Shown here in pieces: positions 12,192-20,821 of a stretch of 28,410 nt of DNA. The notes under the pieces are model-generated. The model was not told where the DNA came from. It saw only the letters and a program-made list of their open reading frames with translations, and searched no databases. This stretch comes from Smittium culicis (taxonomy: Eukaryota > Kickxellomycota > Harpellomycetes > Harpellales > Legeriomycetaceae): contig LSSN01000016.1 in assembly GCA_001970855.1 (NCBI GenBank), positions 1 to 28,410 of the forward strand, written 5' to 3'. Made by a program: the position numbers and the translations under genes. Every line of letters begins with the position of its first letter. Within the stretch, counting starts at the first letter, position 1.

Positions 12192-12811
12192 NNNNNNNNN
12201 NNNNNNNNNNNNNNNNNNNNNNNNNNNNNNNNNNNNNNNNNNNNNNNNNNNNNNNNNNNNNNNNNNNNNNNNNNNNNNNNNNNNNNNNNNNNNNNNNNNN
12301 NNNNNNNNNNNNNNNNNNNNNNNNNNNNNNNNNNNNNNNNNNNNNNNNNNNNNNNNNNNNNNNNNNNNNNNNNNNNNNNNNNNNNNNNNNNNNNNNNNNN
12401 NNNNNNNNNNNNNNNNNNNNNNNNNNNNNNNNNNNNNNNNNNNNNNNNNNNNNNNNNNNNNNNNNNNNNNNNNNNNNNNNNNNNNNNNNNNNNNNNNNNN
12501 NNNNNNNNNNNNNNNNNNNNNNNNNNNNNNNNNNNNNNNNNNNNNNNNNNNNNNNNNNNNNNNNNNNNNNNNNNNNNNNNNNNNNNNNNNNNNNNNNNNN
12601 NNNNNNNNNNNNNNNNNNNNNNNNNNNNNNNNNNNNNNNNNNNNNNNNNNNNNNNNNNNNNNNNNNNNNNNNNNNNNNNNNNNNNNNNNNNNNNNNNNNN
12701 NNNNNNNNNNNNNNNNNNNNNNNNNNNNNNNNNNNNNNNNNNNNNNNNNNNNNNNNNNNNNNNNNNNNNNNNNNNNNNNNNNNNNNNNNNNNNNNNNNNN
12801 NNNNNNNNNNN
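12192..12811. other. Assembly gap of 620 N, bordered by poly-G on both sides
   Basis: The N run is preceded by 13 G (12179-12191) and followed by 14 G (12812-12825) on the same strand. It is either a real long G tract that broke the assembly or a read artefact. Any open frame drawn across it is meaningless. Confidence 0.95.
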
Positions 12812-12958
12812 GGGGGGGGGGGGGGTTATAGTTGCAGTGATTGGCTATATATGTTTTTCAAGGCGAGTGCACAAAATTTGCATATTTATTTTATATAGTT
12901 GCTAAAAAAAATATATGTATCATGAGATATGCGCATAAAGTCAGAATAAACTGGTTAG

Positions 12959-13084
12959 CTTGATGATTCGCTGTATGGTTTTAATCAGCACGTTTATTTG
13001 CTGAATGGGGATGACAAGCCAACAAATTCGGCGGATTTGTCACAGGACAGAAGACTGCTGGAATTTGGTTGGACAGCTCAGAAG
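12959..13084 (+). pseudogene. Possible exon or fragment of a ubiquitin-like (elongin B-like?) protein
   Basis: A 42-codon open stretch follows a possible acceptor (GGTTAG, ending at 12958) and stops at TAG 13085-13087. Its translation includes NQHVYLLNG and RRLLEFGWTAQ. This resembles the end of a ubiquitin-like fold, where elongin B has a block ending in a G-F-T-S-Q-type motif. Upstream coding sequence would lie in or next to the assembly gap, and I cannot find a following exon. It could equally be a chance open frame, since 42 codons is short even here. Confidence 0.18.
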
Positions 13085-14002
13085 TAGCACAGTATGGATT
13101 TTTAATGAAAAGCCGGGAGGACCTAAGAGATTTAGCCCTTTATTGCGCAGTAGACTATTTTTGATCTACAGAATATATCGAATTAAATTCTATTAAAATG
13201 CTATAGTCCCGAAGTCTTAATAAATATTGGCTTGTTGTATTAAAACAGCAAATGATAAACTTACTTATAAATCATAAACGAATCATAAAATTGATTTTTT
13301 TAAAGAGAGTTGGAAGGAAAGGATTAAAGGTTCAAACTCCGAATAAAAAAGAACAAGTGTTCCGGGCAGAATATGAATGGCCCATATCGAAATCAGACTT
13401 TAAGCGGGTCAATCATGCGAACATTTAGAATTACTTTTTTAGCCTTGATGTTTTATTGGTACGATAACATCACTAGATAGTACGTGGTGAAGTTTGCTGC
13501 CTGAAAAAAAAAAAAAAAAGATGGGCAAATCGATACAAGACATCACAAAATCTAATGCTCTAATACAAATATATTCGTCTGCAGGTCTGCGTCGATCATG
13601 TGAATTCTTACCTTGAATATCTGGCAAGATTAGATAAACAGTTCACAATATCTTATCTTTCGGTAACTCCATTCGCGGGAGGAATTAGATAACAGCATAC
13701 CATTTGCTACTGCATGTCTAAAAGCCAATGATCTGAAAAGCCGAAGAAATCAAATTATTATCCTCTTAGCATGGTAACTATTTTTTTTTTTTAGCCGATG
13801 GCCGACGACCGCCTGCGCGCAAACAAATCTATTCCCCATCGATAGAAAGTGGGCGAACCAATGTGATATGTATGAACATTATGCAAAGCGCATTATAGAG
13901 TTAAAAAAAAAAAGGGGGGAAGTCGGGGGTTTCAATTTGATTTTTGTGTATACACTCGCGCATATCCTTACAAAATGCTTTCCATTGACGTGGACGTGAT
14001 AG
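13085..14002. other. Intergenic, no gene recognised
   Basis: Mixed-composition DNA with several A or T homopolymers (for example 13504-13519 and 13782-13792) and a short GC-richer patch around 13,796-13,825. Open frames are short and carry no recognisable motif on either strand. Confidence 0.5.
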
Positions 14003-14150
14003 AGGCGCGAGTGGCGAGCGGGTATTAGGGAGTACGGGAGGTGGCACTAAGGGGTTCGGGGGCGCGAGTGGGGAGTGGGGGAGTGGTGGAGTGGGTAGGT
14101 GGCACGAAGGGGTTGGGGGGGAGGCGGGAATTATGTAAGGGAGTAGGAGG
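14003..14150 (+). repeat. G-rich minisatellite, 58-bp period, quadruplex-prone
   Basis: Two adjacent units repeat with an exact 58-bp offset. GGCGCGAGTGG occurs at 14003 and 14061, and AGGTGGCAC at 14039 and 14097. A degenerate third part follows, with GCGGG-ATTA-GGGAGTA-GGAGGG (about 14124-14150) echoing 14018-14040. The + strand carries many GGG to GGGGGGG runs separated by a few bases, so it has strong G-quadruplex potential. It lies about 450 bp upstream of the best TATA-like box of the UspA gene. Confidence 0.85.
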
Positions 14151-14596
14151 GAACCAGGAAAATGTCATATGCGATGTTGAAGAATGTTGGGAAAGTGAGC
14201 TTTTTTATAGATGCGCTATTTGTGAACTGCGAAGGCTACTGATTCGCTAAACCAGGGCTGCGAAAAAATCAGCTGATACTTTAGCCTGCACTGCACCAAT
14301 GGCAGTTTTATATAATCAGGGGTACCTTCGACATATTATCTCGGCTGCGTAATTGGCTAAGGTTTTGTGCATTGTTTATATCTCGACTTCATCTTGCTTT
14401 TATCGCTGAGAAAACCACAAAAGCCTATTTTTTTTTTTTTGAAGGCCTAAGACGTACATAGGCAAGCGTTGTGTTTTGAAAATAAGGTTTTGCCTTAATC
14501 TACAGGATGGATAAACACTAACTCAAATAAACTGCAGAAAATAAAAAAAGTGGGGGATTTTGTTGCTTGTTGAAGATATGTAAATAAAAAACTGCA

Positions 14597-14603
14597 TATA
14601 AAG
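14597..14603 (+). promoter_or_regulatory. Candidate TATA box of the UspA gene
   Basis: TATAAAG lies 316 bp before the UspA start codon. The distance would fit a 5' UTR that is itself interrupted by an intron (see the acceptor at 14880). The assignment is based on sequence and position only. Confidence 0.35.
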
Positions 14604-14705
14604 GCCTCTTCAAAGTATCGAAATTCCTTTTCTTTCTCATAATTCCGCAAATTAATTCAAATTATACATAGACTCAGTTTTCTATACCATATTCCCATAA
14701 ACAAT

Positions 14706-14880
14706 GTAAATCGCATTATATTACTCTATTTATACATGTCTATATTAATTTATCTTGTTTTCGGAATTCCCGTTGCTTAAACGCGCATATCCCTATCCTC
14801 CCCCCCTCAATAAAATATGCTTCCTTTTTCATTCTTATATCCACATTTAACTAACAATTAACTTCATTTTCTTTTTGTAG
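14706..14880 (+). other. Candidate 5' UTR intron of the UspA gene
   Basis: CTAACAATTAAC followed by a strong pyrimidine tract and TTTTTGTAG (ending 14880) is an excellent branch-point plus acceptor combination, placed 38 bases before the start codon. GTAAAT at 14706 is the best-placed donor and gives an intron of 175 nt, similar to the ETR1 intron. The donor choice is uncertain; the acceptor is better supported. Confidence 0.45.
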
Positions 14881-14918
14881 AAACAACCAGAACTTTATAC
14901 AAATTATTTATATCTACT

Positions 14919-15687
14919 ATGAGTGCTAACAACGATATCAGTAACGTTTCAAATAACATGGCTTCTTTGGACATCTATTCCGTCGACCCAGATCAAGCTC
15001 CTGAAAAGGTTCTCCCTCTGTCTCAGCGCCGCCTTGTCGGTATCGCCTTTGACGGTTCCGCTTCCTCTATCTACGCCTTCAACTGGTAATTTACCCTTTA
15101 TTCACTCCCACCTCCCCATCCTATCCCTTAAATTATCAAATTATTTACTAAAAACAATATATTATTATAGGGCATTCAAGCGTGCTTTGTTGCCATACCA
15201 AGATCACTTGTACTTCATCGTCTCTGAACAAAAATCTACCTTCAACTCCTCAATAGTCAAGCTCGGTCTCGCCGGAAAGCGTGAACAAACTTATGAAGAG
15301 TTCATCAGGGAAACCATTGCTGACCTCAGCAAAGACCTTGTCAGCATCGGAATCACCTCCCAGATCATAATGCAGGTCGGTGACCCAAAGAAATATATCC
15401 CAAAAGTCGTCGAAGACTTGAAAATTGAAACTTTGATCGTTGGTTCCCGTGGTAACAACTTGGCTAAACGCGTCGTTTTCGGCTCTGTCTCCTCTTACCT
15501 ACTCAACAAAGTCAAATGCCCCATCTTCGTCGTTAAAGACCCCACTACCACTGAAAGCTACAACGAAGAAACTCCTCTAGAACGTGTCAGTACCCGTGAC
15601 TCTCTACGCCTCGTTAGAACTATCTCCAGAGACGATAACCCAACAATCGCTGTCGCCCGTTCCCGCCATCGTGATCAAAACTTCTAA
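14919..15687 (+). CDS. UspA-domain (universal stress protein family) protein, two exons
   Basis: Exons 14919-15085 and 15171-15687 are joined across an 85-nt intron (GTAATT...TATAG) that splits the Trp codon at residue 56. The product is 227 residues. The Usp fold starts at RRLVGIAFDGSASSIYAFNWA (36-57), the usual first strand and helix. The second half of the fold has the nucleotide-binding signature G-x2-G-x9-G-S complete (Gly147, Gly150, Gly160-Ser161), followed by CPIFVVKD. This pattern marks the ATP-binding subgroup. An N-terminal extension of about 35 residues and a C-terminal tail of about 48 residues rich in Arg, Ser and Thr (RVSTRDS, RTISRDD) flank the domain. The tail looks disordered and could be phosphorylated. 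The cellular role is unknown; a stress or energy-sensing role is inferred from the family. It converges on the next gene. Confidence 0.9.
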
Positions 15688-15760
15688 TCTTCCCCCTCAA
15701 CACTACCCCTTTAAAATATACCCCATATCTCATTTATATTTTACTTTTTTTATTTTGTTA

Positions 15761-15777
15761 AATAAATACTAAATAAA
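15761..15777 (+). terminator. Poly(A) signals of the UspA gene
   Basis: Two AATAAA hexamers (15761-15766 and 15772-15777) lie 74-90 bases after the UspA stop codon. An AATAAA on the minus strand (+ TTTATT, 15828-15833) lies 54 bases after the stop of the convergent gene, so the two transcripts may overlap at their 3' ends. Confidence 0.55.
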
Positions 15778-15886
15778 CTCTCTTAATTAATACTTAACTC
15801 AATTTTCCCTAAAAAAAAATTACTATGTTTATTTCTTATAATACCAACTTTCTTCTCCGCCCCTCTCCCCCTTCCCTCTCTCGATC

Positions 15887-17059
15887 TTAAAATTTGTCCA
15901 GCTTTAGTCCTCTATTTATCATCATCAGTGCTGAACTTGCCTCCTCCTCTTCTAAGGCTAGAGACTCCTCATCGCTCTTCCTATTATTTCCTGATCCTCT
16001 TTCTTTTCCATACTTTGTCACAATATCCCTGCAATAATTATTCTTATCGTTTTTGTTATTTCTAGTGCCTGTATCTCCCATACTGACTGAATTCAATATC
16101 CATGATGGCACATGTGCAACAGCTGACGGAACTGTCGCACTAATCGTCAGACTTCTTTGGCTATCTGACACTTGATCGCCAATACTGCTTGCTGGGTTGA
16201 GAATAACTTTACTCGAAACGTCTCTGAATATCAGCTTTTGAGGTGCGTCTGGGTAGTGCGCATAAAATATCTGGCCAATAGTGCAGCTCTTGAGTACCTC
16301 ACAATCAACCACTTTGGTCTGATCTCCGCATATTACTATAAGCCTTATACTGTGCGGTGATTTTTTTGGATCTGCTACTTTCATAACTTGCAACAATTGC
16401 ATTTCAGCTGTATCTATACTATTTGTCTTGCCCAAAACATCTCCTCCTAACTCGCCTGACTCGTCGTTGCTGCTATTCATGCTACTGTTTCTGCTACTCA
16501 GAATTGCGCAGATATTGGGCAGCCTATTCCTGATCCCGCTGCTTCTCTGTTGATCAAGGTTGACGTTGCTTGTATCGCTATTTTCTCCGTCGATTTTGAG
16601 CTTCTTATATGTTCCTGGTGTTGGACTATAGTCTATACTCGTTTCTTGTGCGTTATGAAGTATGCTGTATGTTTCATAGCTTGGTTTTATGTCGCAATTA
16701 TCTTGGTAATGCCCGTCATGATGTGGCTCAGCGATATTACTGTGGTCTGTGAGCGTTTGTGAAATATCACTAATGTTTTCCAATCTCTGTTGCTGATTTA
16801 TGGCTGATCTGATGCTGCTGATATAGGGCTTTGATGGCGTATATTTTGTATTTTGCGTCTCTATGCTCACACTGTCACTATCACTGCTATCCAACGTGGA
16901 TATGGATTCTTTTTTATCATTTGCTAAGTGCATATTAGGATTCTGGTGTGGGGGTTCATAATTTTTAGCTCTTGCTATATCTACTCGTGTCCTATCTAAA
17001 CTCTCATCGTACGCATCCGAACCTTCTTGGCTTCTCTTTCTCCTCTCTGGCGTAAACAT
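15887..17059 (-). CDS. Unrecognised 390-residue protein with a possible ubiquitin-like fold
   Basis: A single uninterrupted 390-codon frame with a clear ATG at 17059 and good codon structure. It is intronless, unlike four of the five family-assigned genes here. The N-terminus begins with TPERRKRS, which resembles a nuclear-localisation signal. Residues about 10-230 are Ser/Asp/Asn/Gln-rich and look disordered, with a second basic patch YKKLK (151-155). Residues about 237-311 are the only ordered-looking part. They alternate hydrophobic strands and one helix (SIRLIVICG, TIGQIFYAHY, PQKLIFRDVSSKVIL, RSLTISATV), a spacing that suggests a beta-grasp fold such as ubiquitin-like or SUMO-like domains. 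This is inference from pattern, not a family match. An acidic run (LALEEEEASS, about 367-376) precedes the end. No enzymatic motif is visible. It is transcribed in the same direction as the AIM41-like gene, 548 bp downstream. Confidence 0.75.
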   Translation of the reverse strand: MFTPERRKRSQEGSDAYDESLDRTRVDIARAKNYEPPHQNPNMHLANDKKESISTLDSSDSDSVSIETQNTKYTPSKPYISSIRSAINQQQRLENISDISQTLTDHSNIAEPHHDGHYQDNCDIKPSYETYSILHNAQETSIDYSPTPGTYKKLKIDGENSDTSNVNLDQQRSSGIRNRLPNICAILSSRNSSMNSSNDESGELGGDVLGKTNSIDTAEMQLLQVMKVADPKKSPHSIRLIVICGDQTKVVDCEVLKSCTIGQIFYAHYPDAPQKLIFRDVSSKVILNPASSIGDQVSDSQRSLTISATVPSAVAHVPSWILNSVSMGDTGTRNNKNDKNNYCRDIVTKYGKERGSGNNRKSDEESLALEEEEASSALMMINRGLKLDKF

Positions 17060-17607
17060 TTTTTAGTATGATATATAAACTAATTTTATTTTATTTTATT
17101 TGGTTGTATTTTACTAGCAGGACTGGTTATTTAATTGTTGTAAAAAACAAAAATGGAATAGACACTTGGATACTGTAAAATAATGATAAAAAAGTTATCA
17201 GATGTGGTTTATATACAAAATTAATTCTAGCTTAGTTATTTTTTTGGGGGGTAGGAGGAGAGTTGGCAATGACACTGCGGAGTTGATAGAATAATAGCAT
17301 TTCATCACTTCTTTTAGTGGAAAAATGATGATAATTACTTTGCTCTTTTAAAGGAGAAATCCGATTGTTATAATTGCTGTGAAATTGTTTTATTTTACTT
17401 TTTGCAGATATGAGTATATGCTGCCTAGAAAATCAACCAAAGATTTTGAATATATGTAAGCGATAGTTTATATTCAAGTCAAAATAGTTAAGGGAAAGAA
17501 GTGTAATTCAACTCAAACGAGTAGAAAAGAGGAGATATATTAAAAAAAAATCTAGTGCAGTTTTCATACTAAGGCACAAAAGTATAATGGGGGCGATAAG
17601 TGCGGTA
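17060..17607. other. Spacer between the AIM41-like gene and the orphan gene
   Basis: These 548 bases must hold the 3' end of the AIM41-like transcript and the promoter of the orphan gene, both on the minus strand. The part next to the orphan start is rich in ATTTT repeats on the + strand. No open frame worth reporting is seen. Confidence 0.5.
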
Positions 17608-18228
17608 TTATTTGGTTAACAGCGACTTTACGATTTCAGATATTTTCTGTTTTGGCGCGAGAGCAGCGTCGATGTTCAAGTTCTTCATAACCAAGCCCAT
17701 GCTTTTAATGTCCGACACTTGCAGCTTGTCGATGGTTGCCTTAACCATCGCTCTAATTTCGTCGTCGGAGAGCTGTGCAGGGAGGTACTCTTCGATCACG
17801 CGTATTTGAGCCTGCTCGAGATCGGCCATAGTGTCCCTGCCAGCCTTGGCGAACACTTCAAACGACTCTTTTCGTTGCTGGATCGCTTTTTGCAGGATTG
17901 GAATGACTTTGCTGTCGGTATCCTTGAAATCAGGAAGTTTCGTTTTCTGTTCAAGCTCTGCATACTTGATCTCGCTCAACAAAGATTTTATCAGCGTCAG
18001 GCGCATACTGTCCCTGCTCTTCATAGCCGCCTTCATATCGTCTCTTAACTTTGAATGGATCGAGATTGTTGCACCCTTCTCTATATCACCAATTTAAAAG
18101 TTTAGCTATGTATTAAATATCATATTTATGCATATTCGATCTTTTTGGCATACCGTACCTGAATACCTGCATACTTGCACGGCGAAGTTTGAAGTAATTC
18201 TATCTGCCGCTCTTAATGCTCTGAACAT
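17608..18228 (-). CDS. AIM41: GatB/YqeY-domain mitochondrial protein, AIM41-like (two exons)
   Basis: The YqeY family is related to the C-terminal tRNA-binding part of GatB amidotransferase subunits. Yeast Aim41 is its mitochondrial member and its exact reaction is not settled. My model joins 18159-18228 to 17608-18080 across a 77-nt intron, giving 180 residues, close to yeast Aim41. Exon 1 (MFRALRAADRITSNFAVQVCRYS) is rich in Arg and lacks acids apart from one Asp, a typical mitochondrial presequence ending in an RYS-type cleavage site. The domain shows KLRDDMKAAMKSRD, QQRKES (about 91-96), AGRD (103-106) and EEYLPAQLS (120-128), all family hallmarks. The donor is uncertain: GTATGC 12 bases upstream is also possible, with the acceptor moved by two bases, and would change only a few residues. 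It diverges from SRP68. Confidence 0.85.
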
Positions 18229-18774
18229 AGTGCTTATTGATGATATTGATTGGAACTTTCTAAATGTTTATGTTCTGGCCTGTTACTGAGCCTAAAAGTT
18301 GTGATTTATTATATTTAAAATAGTAATGCTTGAAAATGTACAACTAAAATATATCAGCTTTAATTGATTTAGCAAAGCAAAAAAAAAAAAAAATCGAAAT
18401 TGGTACCTGCACATCTATTCGTCCAACTTAAATCACATTCTGAGCTTTTCTTTCGCTGATTCTGCCTATAGAACATGGCCATAAGATTAGATGCTCGCTT
18501 GTCCAATAAAAATCGATAAATGAATATCCGTACGCTTTCGACTATTCTGGCCAATAATTAGGAGCTATTTGGACCATTTTATACAACGCCATAAAAAGTG
18601 CCAAAATCTTAATCACTAATAGGCACCAAACCATCTCCCATATATTAATACTGTCTTTCTATTGCTGCTCTTGGTTGTTATATTTTTTTTATCTCTAAAT
18701 CTTCCCTCTCAACCATTTATCACTCTTCCCGCCTTCCCCTTCTACATCCTACTAATAATAGAATTAAATATACT
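18229..18774. promoter_or_regulatory. Divergent promoter region of the AIM41-like gene and SRP68
   Basis: This 546-bp region separates two start codons pointing away from each other. The SRP68-proximal part (about 18,650-18,755) is a long CT-rich tract, as often seen upstream of fungal start codons. A 14-A run occurs at 18380-18393. No coding exon is recognised on either strand. Confidence 0.5.
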
Positions 18775-20706
18775 ATGTCTGAATTAGCTTTGGATTTTAA
18801 TGTACTTGATTTGATCTCAAATTTCAGAGCCGCCAATGGCTACGACTCGAGAAATTTCGATAAATATTCCAAGGCTGTCTCCAATGCCCTCAAAAACCTA
18901 CGCCAGCTTCTAGACGACTCAAAAAAGTCGGCGAAAAATGCCAAATCTAAGAAAAAGCCTAAAGCAGCTTTACCCCAGCTAACCGAGAACGAGAAATTTT
19001 GCAAAAAGATCCAACTCCATCTATTCGAATTTGAAAAAGCTCGCACTAAAGCCAAGCTCCTCGAAGAGCTTTACTCAAAAACCGAAGAACCCAGACAGCG
19101 CTACCACATGATCAGACGCCTCGCTAAAGCCATCAAAATCGGTTCATCTCTATTATCTCTTATCGACCCTACCATTAATCCTCTCAATTTCCTTTTTGCA
19201 GCCGCGTTTGTCGCTGAAACTGAAGCTGAAATACTCTTCAAGCAAGAAATATACCACAACGCCCTTTACCTCTTCAGCTTTGTAAGACAAATATCTTCTA
19301 CCCTAAAATCCTCTTCCGCCTTGTCTATAAATCAAGCTTCATCTCTCGACAATTGCCTCAACGAGAACGTTCCTTTCATCCGCTTCTCTGCCTATAACCT
19401 AGAAATCGACGGTGCTCGTTCCTCTCCCATCTACGAACTTTGCCAAACCTTCCTCAGCAACTCTAAAGATGTTGATGACTTCAAATTCGGCTCAATTGAG
19501 AATATTTCTTTATCCTTAAATTCGATTGCTGAATCAACTACATCTGCTTCCTCTGATCCTTCTTCATCTTCATCGCCATCAACTGGCCTAACCATCACTG
19601 GATTTGACATCTCAACTTCTAATCTCCTTTTCTTGAACTCTTTCAACCACGCCTCAATTGCCTTGACCTCCCAAAACTCTTTGCTCGAATCTCTTCAATC
19701 TATCTCTTCCAACTCAATCCAAGACATCGACAATTTATTCGATCCCGTTATTAGCAACTGGAAACTCGCCATCTCTGAAATCAAACAATCTAAAAGCGAA
19801 ATTAAATCTCCCACAATTAAATATGCCCAGTTCTGCATAAATAATTTGTTCTGCTTAAAGTTCCATCTCGCTAGCCAACTTACTAAATCCACAAACCCTG
19901 ATTTCGCTTCTCTTGATAACTGGTTTACCTTGTCGCCAGAACTACTAAACCAAATATCTCATCTATTCTTAAAATTCGTTTCTAAGGACTCGTCTGTACC
20001 CAAACTCAACAAAATATCTGATTTACAGTCTGCTTCAGGCCTATCCATCCTCTCTGTTTATTTCGACAACATTTACTTCCACTCAGACTTATCACTCTCA
20101 AATATTGCTAAAAACAACTTTTTGGCCGAATTTAGTGCTACTGAATTCAACTGCTCTTTCTTCTCTGCCTCTCGCGACCTAGCTATCTCCTTGTACAACT
20201 TGTCTACAATCAAACATACCTCGTTCGACCACCCAGCAATTACAAAATCTCTTTTATCTGCCAAATCCCATGCAGAAAATGCCTCAACCATCCTGTCCCA
20301 ATTGTCTAACAACTCCTCATACAAATCCTCAAAATCTATCCAGTGCTTTATCTCAAGCTCACACTCACATTTACTCCCTCAAATTATTTCAACCGTCGAA
20401 AATCTGTTGACCATCTCCCAATCCCATTGTGTAGCCTATAATAAAATCCAGTCTGCCTCTGATTTCCCATCAATTCTACCAAGCTTACTCGATTACCCAA
20501 CAAAACCAATCGCCTCGAAACCTATATTTTACGATTTAGCAAGCGACTTTATTGATTTCGATATTGCCTCAATTTCGAAAAAGGCTAACATATCAAACTC
20601 AAGCTCGCCTTCTGATAAAAAACCTTCCAAATCACTTGCCTCCCAACAAGATAATAATACATCTACCATATCTAGCATTTTCAGCTCTTTCCTCGGCAGA
20701 AAATAA
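18775..20706 (+). CDS. SRP68: SRP68, signal recognition particle subunit
   Basis: SRP68 binds SRP RNA and pairs with SRP72 in the cytosolic particle that targets secretory proteins to the ER. This is one intronless frame of 643 residues, against about 630 in human. The N-terminal RNA-binding region (about 7-212) carries a basic stretch (KSAKNAKSKKKPK, 52-64), the hallmark PRQRYHMIRRLAKAIK (106-121) and VPFIRFSAYNLEIDG (199-213), which correspond to well-conserved human segments. The middle is helical with a Ser-rich loop at about 253-273. The C-terminus has KPIFYDLASDFIDF followed later by SSIFSSFLGRK, matching the SRP72-binding tail of the family (KPVFFDLA... then IFGF). A CT-rich tract lies upstream. 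An AATAAA at 20816-20821 can serve as its poly(A) signal. The ATG is the first in frame after an AT-rich leader. Confidence 0.93.
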   Translation: MSELALDFNVLDLISNFRAANGYDSRNFDKYSKAVSNALKNLRQLLDDSKKSAKNAKSKKKPKAALPQLTENEKFCKKIQLHLFEFEKARTKAKLLEELYSKTEEPRQRYHMIRRLAKAIKIGSSLLSLIDPTINPLNFLFAAAFVAETEAEILFKQEIYHNALYLFSFVRQISSTLKSSSALSINQASSLDNCLNENVPFIRFSAYNLEIDGARSSPIYELCQTFLSNSKDVDDFKFGSIENISLSLNSIAESTTSASSDPSSSSSPSTGLTITGFDISTSNLLFLNSFNHASIALTSQNSLLESLQSISSNSIQDIDNLFDPVISNWKLAISEIKQSKSEIKSPTIKYAQFCINNLFCLKFHLASQLTKSTNPDFASLDNWFTLSPELLNQISHLFLKFVSKDSSVPKLNKISDLQSASGLSILSVYFDNIYFHSDLSLSNIAKNNFLAEFSATEFNCSFFSASRDLAISLYNLSTIKHTSFDHPAITKSLLSAKSHAENASTILSQLSNNSSYKSSKSIQCFISSSHSHLLPQIISTVENLLTISQSHCVAYNKIQSASDFPSILPSLLDYPTKPIASKPIFYDLASDFIDFDIASISKKANISNSSSPSDKKPSKSLASQQDNNTSTISSIFSSFLGRK

Positions 20707-20815
20707 TCTCCTAAATCTCAACTAGTACTTCTACTACTAACATATATTATATTTTTGTTATTTAAATTCCATTTTCTTTTATTATACTATATTAACCTGC
20801 CTCATTTTTTTTAAA

Positions 20816-20821
20816 AATAAA
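20816..20821 (+). terminator. Candidate poly(A) signal of SRP68
   Basis: AATAAA, 110 bases after the SRP68 stop and the first such hexamer on this strand downstream of the gene. Confidence 0.45.

Noticed and set aside
12138..12905. 255-codon frame running across the N gap
   Set aside because: Most of it is N. The known parts are poly-Gly from G runs and short AT-rich sequence, so it is an artefact of translating the gap.
14041..14250. 69-codon frame starting in the G-rich minisatellite
   Set aside because: Its first half is Gly/Arg translated from the repeat and it lacks an ATG at its start (GTG at 14041). It is explained by the repeat.
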